Shown piece after piece: positions 36,413 to 46,161 of a stretch of DNA of 64,000 nt. The stretch is from Formosa undariae (GTDB lineage: Bacteria > Bacteroidota > Bacteroidia > Flavobacteriales > Flavobacteriaceae), in assembly GCF_042427615.1 (NCBI RefSeq), contig NZ_JBHMEZ010000012.1, positions 310,001-374,000 of the forward strand. The letters are read 5' to 3'. Positions within the stretch are counted from its first letter, which is position 1; each line of letters starts with the position of its first letter. A program made the position numbers and the translations under genes. A model generated the notes under the pieces. It was not told the origin of the DNA. It worked only from the letters and a program-made list of their open reading frames with translations, and made no database searches.

Positions 36413-38758
36413 TTATTGTTTATTAACTTCAAAAACATAGGCTTCTCCGGGTTTAAGATCGATTGTAAAATTCTCTGATCCGTAAACCACTTTTTCTGAA
36501 CCTCCTTCTTCTGAATAGAAGACAGCTTTTGTCAATTTTCCATCATTCCAAGTGATATCACATTCAATATCACCTCTCGCTTTAAGACCTGTAATACTTC
36601 CTTCGCTCCATGCTTTTGGTAACGCTGGTAACAAACGAATGGTTTCATTGTGAGATTGTAATAACATTTCTGCCATTCCCGATGTCCCTCCAAAATTTCC
36701 GTCAATCTGGAATGGCGGATGACTATCAAACAAATTCGTCAGCGTTGATTTTGCTAAAAGTGCTTGAATATTTTCATGTGCCTTTTCTCCATTTTGTAAA
36801 CGTGCGTAGAAATTAATAATCCAAGCGCGACTCCAACCGGTATGTGCACCACCGTTTCCTAATCTTCGTTGAATGGTTTTTTGAGCGGCCTCAAAAAGTT
36901 CAGGAGTATCTGCTGTAATCTGTGCTAACGGATACAATCCAAGTAAATGAGACATGTGTCTGTGACCTACATTAACTTCTTCGAAATCTTTTATCCATTC
37001 CTGAATAGTCCCATTTTCCCCAATTTGTACTTCTGGTAATTTCTTTCTGATGGCTTCAATCTTTTCTGAGAATTGATGATCGATATCCAATATTTCTGAA
37101 GACTCGGTAATGATATCAAATAATTCATTGATAATCTGAATATCAATGGTAGAACCATAGGTTAAAACAGATCGTTCTTTTTTATCGCTTCCAGGAATAA
37201 AGAAAGCATTTTCTGGCGAATGAGATGGATTAGTTACCAGGTAACCTTCCGGTGATTCAACTAAAAAATCAACTATAAATTCTGCAGATCCTTTTAATAC
37301 AGGGTAGATGTTACGTAGGTATTCTTTGTCTTTAGTAAATTCATAATGTCTATAAAGAGGAAACGTCATCCAAGGACCAGCAAGCGGAGATACACCCCAA
37401 ACGCCATCTGCAACTCCGGTACGGCCAAAAGCATCTGTTAAATGATGTAAAGTCCACCCTTTAGTGCCATACATTTTCTGAGTCGTAACACCACCCGGAA
37501 CGGTAAGTTTCTCCATAAAATTAGCAAGAAGTAAGCTCGTTTCTGGAAGATTACAAACCTCTGCAGGCCAGTAGTTCATTTGCAGATTAATATTGGTATG
37601 AAAATCGGCATTCCATGGTGCATTATAATGTTTATTCCAAACCCCTTGAAGGTTGGCTGGCAATTTCCCTGGTTTACGTGAAGATCCCATTAAAAGATAT
37701 CTTCCATATTGAAAGTACGTAGCCATAAGACCATTATCCATTGCGCCGTCTTTAACACGGTTTAATCTCTCGTCTGTAGGCAATGTTGCTAAAGAATCTT
37801 GTCCTAATGTAAATGATACACGGTCGAACATGCCACGATGATCTTTAATATGTTCCTGTTTTAAATCTGCAAACGATTTATCGCCTATATTATTTAAAAT
37901 CTTTTCAGATGTTAGACTCGGATTAACGCCTTCAGCAAGATCAAGGTTATCAAAATCATAGTTTGTCGTTGCAGAAAGGTATATGGTTACGGTTTTCACC
38001 TCATTACACGCTATGCCTTCATTTATATTTTCTAGTTTTCCCCCTTCATTTTTCACTTTAGCCATAGCAGCGAATTTCATATGGGCTCCTGCCGGACCTG
38101 CTTTTGGATTTAATGTATCTATAATTTGCCCTATCATTTTTATAGTTCCATTCGCTTCTGATTTTATCTCTACATCGCGTTCACGCTTTAAAGCGATATC
38201 GACATTAAAAGGCTTAGTTGCCGAGATACGAACCACAATAACATTGTCTGGTGCCGATGCAAAAACTTCTTGCTTTACAAGGTTATCTTCAATTTCATAT
38301 GTAGTCGTAGCGATCCCTGAATGTAAATTTAGCTCTCTTTTATAATGCTTTGCTTTACTTTTCCAATGGTAATCTAACATCAAATCTCCAAACGTCTGAT
38401 AAGAACGGACCTTAGGAGGCGTTCCCACCATATGATCCGCAGCCATTTTTCCCGCTTTTTTAAAATCACCATCAAATATTAGTTGTCTAATTTCTCCAAG
38501 ATGTTCTAACGATTCTGGATTATTATTATCGACTTTACTTCCTGCCCACAGGCTTTCTTCGTTAAACTGAATACGCTCGGTTTCGGGGTTCCCAAATATC
38601 ATGGCTCCCAAACGTCCATTTCCTACAGGTAAGGCATCCTCCCACTCTACAGCTGGCTGATTGTACCATAAACTGTATTCAAAACCGGGTTCTTTTTCGA
38701 GCTTAGAACACGAGCAAAATACAATTAAGGTGATAAAAAGAAAAGTTGTTACTTTCAT
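36413..38758 (-). CDS. GH95-family alpha-L-fucosidase/galactosidase lipoprotein
   Basis: A 781-residue protein with a lipoprotein signal (CSC at 16-18). GH95 signatures run in order: WEDALPVGNGRLGAMIFGNP (about 37-56), NEESLWAG, the (alpha/alpha)6 catalytic block with TNINLQMNYWPAE (Asn pair), NPSHSPEN with the proposed acid Glu, and FQIDGNFGG with the catalytic Asp. Length fits the family. GH95 enzymes remove alpha-1,2-linked L-fucose or L-galactose. Co-transcription with an S1 sulfatase points to a sulfated algal or animal fucose-containing glycan, cut in the periplasm or at the surface. Confidence 0.93.
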   Translation of the reverse strand: MKVTTFLFITLIVFCSCSKLEKEPGFEYSLWYNQPAVEWEDALPVGNGRLGAMIFGNPETERIQFNEESLWAGSKVDNNNPESLEHLGEIRQLIFDGDFKKAGKMAADHMVGTPPKVRSYQTFGDLMLDYHWKSKAKHYKRELNLHSGIATTTYEIEDNLVKQEVFASAPDNVIVVRISATKPFNVDIALKRERDVEIKSEANGTIKMIGQIIDTLNPKAGPAGAHMKFAAMAKVKNEGGKLENINEGIACNEVKTVTIYLSATTNYDFDNLDLAEGVNPSLTSEKILNNIGDKSFADLKQEHIKDHRGMFDRVSFTLGQDSLATLPTDERLNRVKDGAMDNGLMATYFQYGRYLLMGSSRKPGKLPANLQGVWNKHYNAPWNADFHTNINLQMNYWPAEVCNLPETSLLLANFMEKLTVPGGVTTQKMYGTKGWTLHHLTDAFGRTGVADGVWGVSPLAGPWMTFPLYRHYEFTKDKEYLRNIYPVLKGSAEFIVDFLVESPEGYLVTNPSHSPENAFFIPGSDKKERSVLTYGSTIDIQIINELFDIITESSEILDIDHQFSEKIEAIRKKLPEVQIGENGTIQEWIKDFEEVNVGHRHMSHLLGLYPLAQITADTPELFEAAQKTIQRRLGNGGAHTGWSRAWIINFYARLQNGEKAHENIQALLAKSTLTNLFDSHPPFQIDGNFGGTSGMAEMLLQSHNETIRLLPALPKAWSEGSITGLKARGDIECDITWNDGKLTKAVFYSEEGGSEKVVYGSENFTIDLKPGEAYVFEVNKQ

Positions 38759-38796
38759 TGGTTTATTAGTTTAGATGTTGGATTAATCTTTTATAG

Positions 38797-40251
38797 TTAG
38801 TTATATTTTGTAAACGGCTTAAGTTCTGCGCTTAATTTCTTTACAGTACTTAAATAGTCTGGATTATTGGCAAGATTGACTATTTCGTCTGGATCATTTT
38901 CATGATCGTATAATTCAGAACCAGCGGCTCCTGCGTTCCACTCTATATAGCGCCATCTTTTAGTACGAATCGTATATCCTTGTGCATTTGGACCATGATA
39001 CACCTGTGATATCGCTGGCTTATCCCATTTATAGTCGGATTCTTTTAAGAAAGGCACTAAACTTTTCCCGTCTAATTCTGCTGGGACTTTGTTTCCTGTC
39101 ACATCTACTAAAGTGGGGTATAAATCCAATAATTCTACTGGGGCGTCTACAACCTTATTATGTTCATTCACGCCGTATCCGGCTAGTATTAAAGGCACTC
39201 TTACCGAACGTTCAAAGTTTTTACGTTTATACCACAACCCTTTTTCTCCTAGAAAGTAGCCGTGATCTGACCAAAATACGACTATAGTATTTTCAAGCAA
39301 GTCATTTTCTTCTAGCGCATCCAGTAGTTTTCCCACTTGTGCATCTACAAAAGATATACTTGCATAATAAGCTTGTTTACATTTTCTAGCTTCGTCTACC
39401 GTGACATCATAATAAAAAGGCCATCCAAGGGTATCGCGTTGTATCGCCATCGCCGGCACATCTTCAAGGTCGCGCTTGGCTTCCTCCAAATCGGGCATTG
39501 TTATGTCTTCTATAGGATATAAGTCGAAGTATTTTTTAGGTGCTACGTAAGGACAATGCGGATTAAAAAACCCGGCCGCAATAAAAAAGGGTTTGTCTTT
39601 ATTTCTCTGAATCATTTCCACGGCTCTATCGGCAACCATCCCATCTGTATGCTCATTATCTTCGCTAACAGGATCCCAATAGGCCATAGAGATGCCTAAT
39701 CGTCCTTTTTTACCGGTTATACCACCTGGAAAACGAATAATACTGTCTTCATGAATTTTATCTATACCGGCTGGATTAAATTTCTCATCCCAAGTCAGCG
39801 GATCATCGTGTCCATCGGTACCTATATCTCCTGGGTTTCCATGATGAAATATCTTTCCAACTCTTCCTGAATAATAGCCCTTATTTTTGAAAAACTGTCC
39901 GAGTGTTACCACATCTGGCGTTAGCTTTCGCAAGTCGTCTCGCAAATTTACAAAGCCTGTTGTATTGGGTCTTAATCCGCTCATAACACTAGCTCTACTC
40001 GGTCCACAAAGTGCTTGTTGCGCATAGGCCTTATTAAAACGAACTCCCATTTTAGCAAGTCGGTCTATATTTGGTGTTTGTACCAGATCGCTTCCATAAC
40101 ATCCAATATCTATATTTAAATCGTCTGCCGAAATAAATAGAATATTAGGAGTTAAAGGTGCGTCTTCAGCACATGAAAATAAAGTAAACACAGTTAAAAA
40201 AAACAGCCCTAGAATACCATATGTATTGGATTTAATGTCGAATATTTTCAT
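38797..40251 (-). CDS. S1-family (iduronate-2-sulfatase-like) sulfatase lipoprotein
   Basis: A 484-residue protein with lipobox FSC (Cys27). Ca-binding residues lie in ADD (42-44). The formylglycine motif CGPSR has Cys82 as the residue to be modified, followed by GLRPNTTG. The later HCPYVAP and WSDHGYFLGEKGLWYKR motifs are typical of S1_7-like polysaccharide sulfatases. It requires a formylglycine-generating enzyme encoded elsewhere. It is upstream of GH95 by 38 bases, so both are one operon removing sulfate and then fucose-type residues. Confidence 0.93.
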   Translation of the reverse strand: MKIFDIKSNTYGILGLFFLTVFTLFSCAEDAPLTPNILFISADDLNIDIGCYGSDLVQTPNIDRLAKMGVRFNKAYAQQALCGPSRASVMSGLRPNTTGFVNLRDDLRKLTPDVVTLGQFFKNKGYYSGRVGKIFHHGNPGDIGTDGHDDPLTWDEKFNPAGIDKIHEDSIIRFPGGITGKKGRLGISMAYWDPVSEDNEHTDGMVADRAVEMIQRNKDKPFFIAAGFFNPHCPYVAPKKYFDLYPIEDITMPDLEEAKRDLEDVPAMAIQRDTLGWPFYYDVTVDEARKCKQAYYASISFVDAQVGKLLDALEENDLLENTIVVFWSDHGYFLGEKGLWYKRKNFERSVRVPLILAGYGVNEHNKVVDAPVELLDLYPTLVDVTGNKVPAELDGKSLVPFLKESDYKWDKPAISQVYHGPNAQGYTIRTKRWRYIEWNAGAAGSELYDHENDPDEIVNLANNPDYLSTVKKLSAELKPFTKYN

Positions 40252-40548
40252 GAAACTTCTTTAAAATTTTTTAAGGTCTTTACACTGAAATTTGCCCATT
40301 AGATTACTGCTTAGCATAGGTTATACGCTGACAGTATATGAAATATGGCTAGTGTTTGAATTTTAAAGATATATAATCTCTTTTAATTTTATTCACTAAA
40401 CGCCTTAACAGAGGATATTTATCAAAAAAAACAAAAAATGATGTTTATATCTAACCAATTTATATAGTTTTCTTACAAAATAGGTGCGACACCAATTTTG
40501 AAGTGTTGCAGTTTTTGATTAAAAAGCTTATCTTTTTATATATAAAAA
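40252..40548. other. Intergenic stretch upstream of the sulfatase gene
   Basis: An AT-rich leader region of the sulfatase operon with no open frame of note. It should hold that operon's promoter but no TAnnTTTG element is clear on the minus strand. The left half of the gap ends at the next hairpin. Confidence 0.5.
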
Positions 40549-40583
40549 AGCTTACAAAATCCTTATTTTGAATTTTGTAAGCT
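40549..40583 (-). terminator. Terminator after the 614-residue nuclease-like gene
   Basis: A perfect 12-bp stem AGCTTACAAAAT / ATTTTGTAAGCT (40549-40560 with 40572-40583) and an 11-base loop. The minus strand continues TTTTTTATATA. It lies about 85 bases past the stop at 40669. Confidence 0.8.
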
Positions 40584-40668
40584 CGGACTAAGAGTAAATC
40601 GTGTTTTTCAAAAAACGCTTAGTTTTATATTTTTGTATTATAGAATTGTAATTCTTTTTCTAGTTGTT

Positions 40669-42513
40669 TTATTTACTTAAAGCTTTTATAATTCGATCTT
40701 CATTAATAACTATATCTCTAAATAACACATGAGGAAATTCTTTATATTTCGATAATTTAAAAGCATCAGAAATATTTAAGAGTGTGGAGGCTGTAATTAA
40801 TGATAAATTCATTTCAGTGTCCATTTCGCAATCTGTAACAAAATCATCACTAAACTCTGGTGCGACTAGTAATATCTTAACGATGCGAAGGTTGTTTTTA
40901 AGTGCAACATTTTGATAGGACTTTAACTGTCTTGACACCGTACTAAATTTATTATAACCTCTTTCTTTACTTGTTTTACATTCAACAATAATAACTTCAT
41001 CATTGCCTAAATTTAAGAGTATATCAATCATGTCCTTTTTTGTATTTAATTCATTTTTAAATACTTCATCAACATTAAAACCTAAACTTTGAAATATGAA
41101 TGAAGTTAATTCTTCAAACTTCAAGCCTAACTCACTTTCCTTTACTATAATTCCATTTTCTTTTAATAAATTCAAATTACGATAAGCAACATTTTCATAA
41201 TTTTCTAAGTATAAATTTTCAACATCTTTATAATGTTCCAAGATATTTAAAATATCATCTCCTCTTTGTTTAACTCCATTATCTTTAATAAATTTGGTTA
41301 AATTTTCCTTCTCGATTAAATCTAAAATATCTCTTGGCTTTATGTTGTAATCTAACAGAAAATCGGCCTTTAAAACATATTCATCTTGTAATTCAAATTG
41401 ATCTTTAATTTGCTTATTTAATTTTGGTAAAGACAGATTTAGCTCTGTTAATAATTTATCAAAACCATCAATAGAAATCCCCACTTTCTCATCTCGTTCT
41501 ACATTTTCGAAGTGTTCAATTAAACTACTTATTTTGTCTTCAAGCACACTTCCTTTTAAATTACTTATACCTAAGCCTTTCTCACAAAGCTCATTTAATG
41601 TTTTTTTCTTGTCGGTTAAATTACCTCCTACTTTATAGATATCTTCTAAAAGTAGATTAGTAAAAGAAACTCCTTCTTTTATTATTTCTTCGATTTTAAC
41701 AGAGTATGATAACTTTCTATCTATGTTATGGTCCTTACAAATTTGATTTATTATAGGTTCTCTTAATAGTTTAAGCGTTCTACGATAAAATTTCTCAGCA
41801 ACTTCCTGCTGTCTTACTTTTCTCAACATCCTTACCATCTCGTCTGCCACGTAAATAGTATTTTCCTTGTTAGAATAAAAAATTACACCTATATTTTTTA
41901 AACTCTTGATAACCTCTTGTATTTCGAGTTTTTTAACCGGTAAAATTGAATAATTAATTAACTTTTCCTCTTCTTGAGAAAGATCCAGCTGATGAGCTAG
42001 AGTAAGTATAATAGATAACTCATCTGAAGTTATTTTAGCTTCCCTATTATTATCGACATCATTGTAATAAGCGGTTTGTAAACAAGCCTTATAAATTTTA
42101 TAATCTCTAACCCTTGATGCACTTAATTCTGATGTATCTTTATCAAAATCGGCATTTAGATTTTTAATTTTAGTTTTTAAATGCTTGATCTCATTTTCAT
42201 ATAAACGAGAAAACCAATCTTGTTTCATTATACAGTTTCCATCTCTAATGATAATATCAATTAATAAATCCAATTGAGATGTAATTTCTTGAAATTCACA
42301 ATTAATTTGCTCTTGAAATTCTTTTTCAGTTAACTCAAATATGGTAGATATATTTTGATTATCGACTGATTTTAACCCTTTATCTGTTGAGCTTAAAATT
42401 TTATTTATCTCCTTAATATTTCTGGGATTTTTAGATATGATATTATCTATTATTTTGATAAAGGAATTTTTTTCAATTGATCCTAATTTATCTAATATCT
42501 TTTCTAATTTCAT
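40669..42513 (-). CDS. PD-(D/E)XK nuclease-like protein with long helical N-terminus
   Basis: A 614-residue cytoplasmic protein. Residues 1-450 are mainly helical, with two SAP/helix-loop-like stretches (about 265-300 and 380-410). The C-terminus (about 463-590) is a restriction-endonuclease-like domain: Glu467/468 in KFEELTSF, Asp497 in DMIDILL, then the core IIVECKTS (Glu511, Lys513) and Gln529. This is the Mrr/PD-(D/E)XK active-site layout, so DNA cleavage is plausible. No methyltransferase or helicase lies nearby. It could be a stand-alone defence nuclease or a housekeeping DNA-processing protein; the role is inferred. Confidence 0.75.
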   Translation of the reverse strand: MKLEKILDKLGSIEKNSFIKIIDNIISKNPRNIKEINKILSSTDKGLKSVDNQNISTIFELTEKEFQEQINCEFQEITSQLDLLIDIIIRDGNCIMKQDWFSRLYENEIKHLKTKIKNLNADFDKDTSELSASRVRDYKIYKACLQTAYYNDVDNNREAKITSDELSIILTLAHQLDLSQEEEKLINYSILPVKKLEIQEVIKSLKNIGVIFYSNKENTIYVADEMVRMLRKVRQQEVAEKFYRRTLKLLREPIINQICKDHNIDRKLSYSVKIEEIIKEGVSFTNLLLEDIYKVGGNLTDKKKTLNELCEKGLGISNLKGSVLEDKISSLIEHFENVERDEKVGISIDGFDKLLTELNLSLPKLNKQIKDQFELQDEYVLKADFLLDYNIKPRDILDLIEKENLTKFIKDNGVKQRGDDILNILEHYKDVENLYLENYENVAYRNLNLLKENGIIVKESELGLKFEELTSFIFQSLGFNVDEVFKNELNTKKDMIDILLNLGNDEVIIVECKTSKERGYNKFSTVSRQLKSYQNVALKNNLRIVKILLVAPEFSDDFVTDCEMDTEMNLSLITASTLLNISDAFKLSKYKEFPHVLFRDIVINEDRIIKALSK

Positions 42514-42869
42514 AAAGCTTAAGTTTAAGTGACTGGTTTCTAGTTAGTGGTTAATGATTGGTTTTTAAACAAAAAAGAATCATATTACAATTAGGGTATA
42601 AGATATTCCTTTAATGTAGACAAAAAAAGAGGTTTCCCGTAATTAGGGTTTAATTTCGTTTAAATACTATTTAAATTCGCTAAATCAACTTATAAAAAAC
42701 TAAAAATCAATGCGTTTACAAAGGAATCACAAGTTCATTCTTCTGATTTATCCCGAATGCTTTGTGGAAAACATATATCTTGATGACAACTTAGGATTAA
42801 TAAACCATTACCAGAGTTCCTAAGTATTAACGTGCTCCTGAATAAATATGAAAACAAAACCATTAATAA
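42514..42869. other. Non-coding, decayed stretch
   Basis: A gap leading into the broken TlpA gene. Short fragments in several frames hint at the missing N-terminal part of that gene, but none can be aligned with confidence. No promoter consensus or hairpin stands out. Confidence 0.4.
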
Positions 42870-43186
42870 AATAAAAAACATCTTTCTAATACGGGCTTAG
42901 CGTATTATTATGCCGCATACCTGTATTATACAGCTATTGATAAAAATTACGAAAAGGAACTGATCTCCGAATTCTATCAATTTAAAATAGATTATCCCGA
43001 GAGTAATATACGCCATTTATAGCACCCGAAATTTCTGAAATTGTAGCATTTATAAACAAATAAGACGAGCCGCAGAAACATTAGCGATTCCTTAGCATAT
43101 CTTAATGGATAGTAGCGGACAAATAATTAAAAAGCAAGTAAGTGGGCCTTCTAAAATTGAAAAACTAAAAAGTCATTTAGATTAAA
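42870..43186 (+). pseudogene. Decayed TlpA-family thioredoxin gene
   Basis: Three fragments read in order match the N-terminal helical and C-terminal parts of Bacteroidota TlpA proteins. Fragment one is LAYYYAAYLYYTAIDKNYEK with FYQFKIDYPESN, broken by a stop near 43019. Fragment two is FIAPEISEIVAFINK in a shifted frame. Fragment three is IP-stop-HILMDSSGQIIKK with GPSKIEKLKSHLD at the end. The catalytic CxxC region has been deleted. It lacks a start codon and cannot make a working protein. Confidence 0.7.
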
Positions 43187-43290
43187 ATATTATCATCTAC
43201 AACGGTTACTTGTTTATCATAGACTGCTATAAAAAATTCATTTCTGGTCGAGAACCGTGTAAATATTAGCCTACTTTGTTGCATAAAAAA

Positions 43291-43324
43291 AGCCCATAGC
43301 ATCAATCCCTTGACGCTATAAGCT
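43291..43324 (-). terminator. Hairpin after the 231-residue lipoprotein gene
   Basis: AGCCCATAGC (43291-43300) pairs imperfectly with GCTATAAGCT (43315-43324). On the minus strand it is followed by a T7 run. It lies about 70 bases past the stop at 43397. Confidence 0.5.
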
Positions 43325-43396
43325 TAATAGTATACTACTCTTTATCTTGAAGAGCGGACCTGTTTTTAAATTCGTTTTGGTAGTCTTAAACTTCTC

Positions 43397-44092
43397 TTAT
43401 TTTTGATTATCGCTTAACCAAGGGTGTTTAAATTCTTTTGCTTTAGTCAACTCCTGTTTTAATCGCTCGCGATCTAATTCTAATTCCGAATATTCGAAAC
43501 GTTCAAAAAGAAGATTATAAGCTGATTGATGAAATCCGTACGTTTTTAATACATCGAAATCTTTTTTTGCCTTTTCAGAATTCAGATTTTCGTTATCAAA
43601 TTCAATGGCTAGAAGATGCACTAGAGTGTCGTTTACAAACTCATTTTCAGAAATGGGTTGTATTTTATCTGCTTGTAAAGCGTTAAATTCTTTGAGTATG
43701 ACATATACCATAGCATCATTCTTTTCTACTTTTCTACGCTTCCAAAATTCGGTATAATATTTACTCTGTAAGTCGGGCTTGTTGTAGGTTAGTTCTAAAC
43801 TATCCATAACCGCTTTAAAATTTCGTTTGATATAAACGCCTTCAATTAAAAATGCATTATCGCTTTTAGAAATCAGGTTTTCTAGTTTATTATAACCTAA
43901 TTTTTTAAAAGATTCATGAATCATTTTTAAATTCGCAGGCTTTCTTATCCATGTGTTTTTTGTCCAATCGCCGTGTCTTAAAGCAGAAAACGAAGCACCA
44001 TGTTCGGTATAAAATTCCGGTTCCGTTTTCTCTTTTCGCACACAAGATGTGAGTAATACTGTTAAAGCTAGAAAGATTAGTAGAGGCTTCAT
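43397..44092 (-). CDS. Hypothetical lipoprotein
   Basis: A 231-residue lipoprotein (lipobox LTSC, Cys17) with a mature part that is mainly helical and highly charged. I recognise no domain. No partner is in an obvious operon with it; the next gene upstream is 85 bases away on the same strand. It probably sits in the periplasm. It lies in the accessory zone. Confidence 0.72.
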   Translation of the reverse strand: MKPLLIFLALTVLLTSCVRKEKTEPEFYTEHGASFSALRHGDWTKNTWIRKPANLKMIHESFKKLGYNKLENLISKSDNAFLIEGVYIKRNFKAVMDSLELTYNKPDLQSKYYTEFWKRRKVEKNDAMVYVILKEFNALQADKIQPISENEFVNDTLVHLLAIEFDNENLNSEKAKKDFDVLKTYGFHQSAYNLLFERFEYSELELDRERLKQELTKAKEFKHPWLSDNQK

Positions 44093-44177
44093 TTTGTGGT
44101 CTTAATGTGGTGTAGTGAAATGGAATTAGAGTAACGTTAACCAAATTAACCTATCTTAATCCCATGTATATAAGCCT

Positions 44178-44429
44178 TTAATCCTGAGGTTTATAATAGT
44201 TTTTTTGAAGCCACAACCTAATTTCCTTTCGCAAAGACACTTCAGGTTTTGGCAACGGAATGGTTTGTCCGAATTGCTTGCTTCTTGTGAATTTTGAATA
44301 GTTCGCTTTATGCTTTTTCCAAACTTCCGGATACAATTCTAAGAACATATTAAAAAAACTTTGTTCGCTAACTATGCCTTCTATTTTAGAAAGTACTTCT
44401 TTAAATTTTTGATCTTGATCTATAAACAT
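44178..44429 (-). CDS. Small hypothetical protein
   Basis: An 83-residue basic protein with no signal peptide. A central helix (residues 5-40) and Lys/Arg-rich C-terminus (about 45-75) are the only visible features. It begins 68 bases after a repeat of the B family, in the arrangement seen at the other B repeats. Function is unknown. Confidence 0.6.
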   Translation of the reverse strand: MFIDQDQKFKEVLSKIEGIVSEQSFFNMFLELYPEVWKKHKANYSKFTRSKQFGQTIPLPKPEVSLRKEIRLWLQKNYYKPQD

Positions 44430-44496
44430 GTAAATAGTATTCAGTAATAAATAAAACTATGTGCTTTTTTAATTTTAGTGTGGGTAAGGTGTTACA

Positions 44497-44580
44497 CAAA
44501 ACAAATATAAACGATAATCCAGTAGTGTTTCTAGATATTAGCGCTTTTTAGTTTTTATATAAAAACTAAAAATGCTGTTC
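44497..44580. repeat. Intergenic repeat B, diverged copy 1
   Basis: It shares the order AACAAATATAAACGATAATC, then TAGATAT, CTTTTTAG, TATATAAAAA and CTAAAAA with three better copies at 47.75, 53.81 and 58.45 kb. Like them it lies just upstream of a minus-strand gene. Confidence 0.6.
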
Positions 44581-44638
44581 TTATTTTTCCATAAAACAAG
44601 TGTAATATTTTAATAGAACGTACGTATTCCCTACTCTA

Positions 44639-45631
44639 TTATCTATTAGCCTCAGTATTCTTTTCCATAGCATTATAGCTAATCCAAGATTTTAATCTGG
44701 CCACGTAAAACATCTCGAGATAATTCTTAGATAAAAAGATGTTCGACCAATCAAAGCGTTGTGCCTGAATCCCAAGATAAAACACATGAACTGCCAACCC
44801 AGCTTTAGGAATTAATTTCAATGTGCTATCAGATAAAATTTTAATACTTTGGTAACCGTCTAAAAAGTGTTTCTTTTTCAGTTCATATATAGTCTTGTCG
44901 GCTTCAATATGAAATAATTGTTTACAGAAATATCCGATATCTAAAACTTGTGCCCCATTTCCACAAAAATCAAAGTCATAAATGGTAACGTCTTTTTCCT
45001 GTGTAATCGCCATATTATCGTACCAAATATCCATATGAACCACGCCGGTTTGCGTATCCTCAAAATCGGATGTCTGATAGAAATCACGAATCCCTTTTAT
45101 AAATTCCATGGCTGGCAAGGTCTCTGAAAAGAAGGGTTTCAAATGTTCGTAAGCGTATTCTATAAGTGATTTTTTGTCGTAAGATATGCGGGCGATCTTT
45201 GAATTAGCAGTCAGTTTATGAATCTTAGCCATTAACTCACCAATTAAAAAACATGTGTCTTGGTCGATAAATCTAATTTTATCGCCTTCAGCAAACGAAA
45301 ACAGCACGACATACCTAATCCCTTCAGGAGCTTGAATCTCCTGAATGTATGCTCCATTTTTATCTGGAATAGGAAAAGAAACACTTAAATTATTGTTATG
45401 CAAAAGATTTAAAAGTGCGACCTCTTCATTAATTTCAGATTTTGACCTCCAATTATGACTATACACCCGCAACACGTATTTTGTTTCGTTGTCCGAAAGC
45501 ATATACGTGTGGTTCATTCCTGTCCGGAACAATTTACAGTCGTAATTGTCATGAAATCCGTATTGTTCTTTTGCAAATGTGCCCAACTCTTTTTCTGAAA
45601 TTGTAGAGGCTAGTACAGGAAATACTTTCAT
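44639..45631 (-). CDS. Aminoglycoside-phosphotransferase-fold kinase
   Basis: A 330-residue cytoplasmic protein of the APH/choline-kinase-like fold. Visible motifs are the nucleotide-binding N-lobe (GMNHTYML, then VLRVYSH with the Lys replaced by Arg), the catalytic HMDIWYDN (His199, Asp201, Asn206) and metal-binding DFDFCGNG (Asp219-Asp221). The family phosphorylates small hydroxyl compounds such as amino alcohols, homoserine or antibiotics. Spectinomycin/homoserine-kinase-like relatives look closest, but the substrate is open. Divergent loops speak against assuming resistance. Confidence 0.85.
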   Translation of the reverse strand: MKVFPVLASTISEKELGTFAKEQYGFHDNYDCKLFRTGMNHTYMLSDNETKYVLRVYSHNWRSKSEINEEVALLNLLHNNNLSVSFPIPDKNGAYIQEIQAPEGIRYVVLFSFAEGDKIRFIDQDTCFLIGELMAKIHKLTANSKIARISYDKKSLIEYAYEHLKPFFSETLPAMEFIKGIRDFYQTSDFEDTQTGVVHMDIWYDNMAITQEKDVTIYDFDFCGNGAQVLDIGYFCKQLFHIEADKTIYELKKKHFLDGYQSIKILSDSTLKLIPKAGLAVHVFYLGIQAQRFDWSNIFLSKNYLEMFYVARLKSWISYNAMEKNTEANR

Positions 45632-45738
45632 TGTTGTAATGGTAGCTACGTTATTAGGATTGGTTTGTTGTATGTATTAGCGACGAATGTATGGAATTAA
45701 AAACAGACATTAATTAGTCACGCTATTGCAACCCCTAT

Positions 45739-46161
45739 TTAGTACGGCTCAAATATTGTTTTGGTTATTCCATCAGAGTTTTCTTCCACCAAATTTTCCC
45801 CATCTTTATAAAACGTAAATATCTGTCCGTGTTCCTCTAGGTACCGAATCCGATATTGATTATTTCCAAGATTACTCCAATGCCATCCCAGTTCAAAAAG
45901 GATAATTCCACATTCTTCAGGAAAATCAGCTGTAATTATTTTGTCGCCTTGAATAGATTTATCGGCTGTATATTCTGTGTACAAATGGGGTAGGCATATT
46001 GGTAAATCGACTTGTATGTTGGATTCATACTTTTCTATCGCTCTCCATTTTCCGATAATGATATCGGTTTGTGCTTCTGAATTATCATTGCCTGAACAAG
46101 ACGAAAGCATTAATAAGGCCATTACAATCCCATGAAATAGTATAACTTTTTTAATTGACAT
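45739..46161 (-). CDS. Lipocalin-like small lipoprotein
   Basis: The frame is open to 46197, but the ATG at 46161 (MSIKKVILFHG) starts a good lipoprotein signal with lipobox LSSC. The mature part of about 117 residues begins with IIGKWRAIEKYESN, a start typical of lipocalin-like Bacteroidota lipoproteins, and continues as beta strands (YTEYTADKS, ENLVEENSDGITKTIF). Two Cys after PIC and EEC could form a disulfide. The ligand is unknown. Confidence 0.75.
   Translation of the reverse strand: MSIKKVILFHGIVMALLMLSSCSGNDNSEAQTDIIIGKWRAIEKYESNIQVDLPICLPHLYTEYTADKSIQGDKIITADFPEECGIILFELGWHWSNLGNNQYRIRYLEEHGQIFTFYKDGENLVEENSDGITKTIFEPY

Noticed and set aside
43914..44144. A 76-codon minus-strand frame overlapping the 231-residue lipoprotein gene
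   Set aside because: It overlaps the coding start of a gene with a clear lipoprotein signal and has no motif of its own.
44639..45631. Calling the APH-fold kinase an aminoglycoside-resistance gene
   Set aside because: The catalytic motifs define only the fold; the substrate loops are divergent and many relatives phosphorylate ordinary metabolites.
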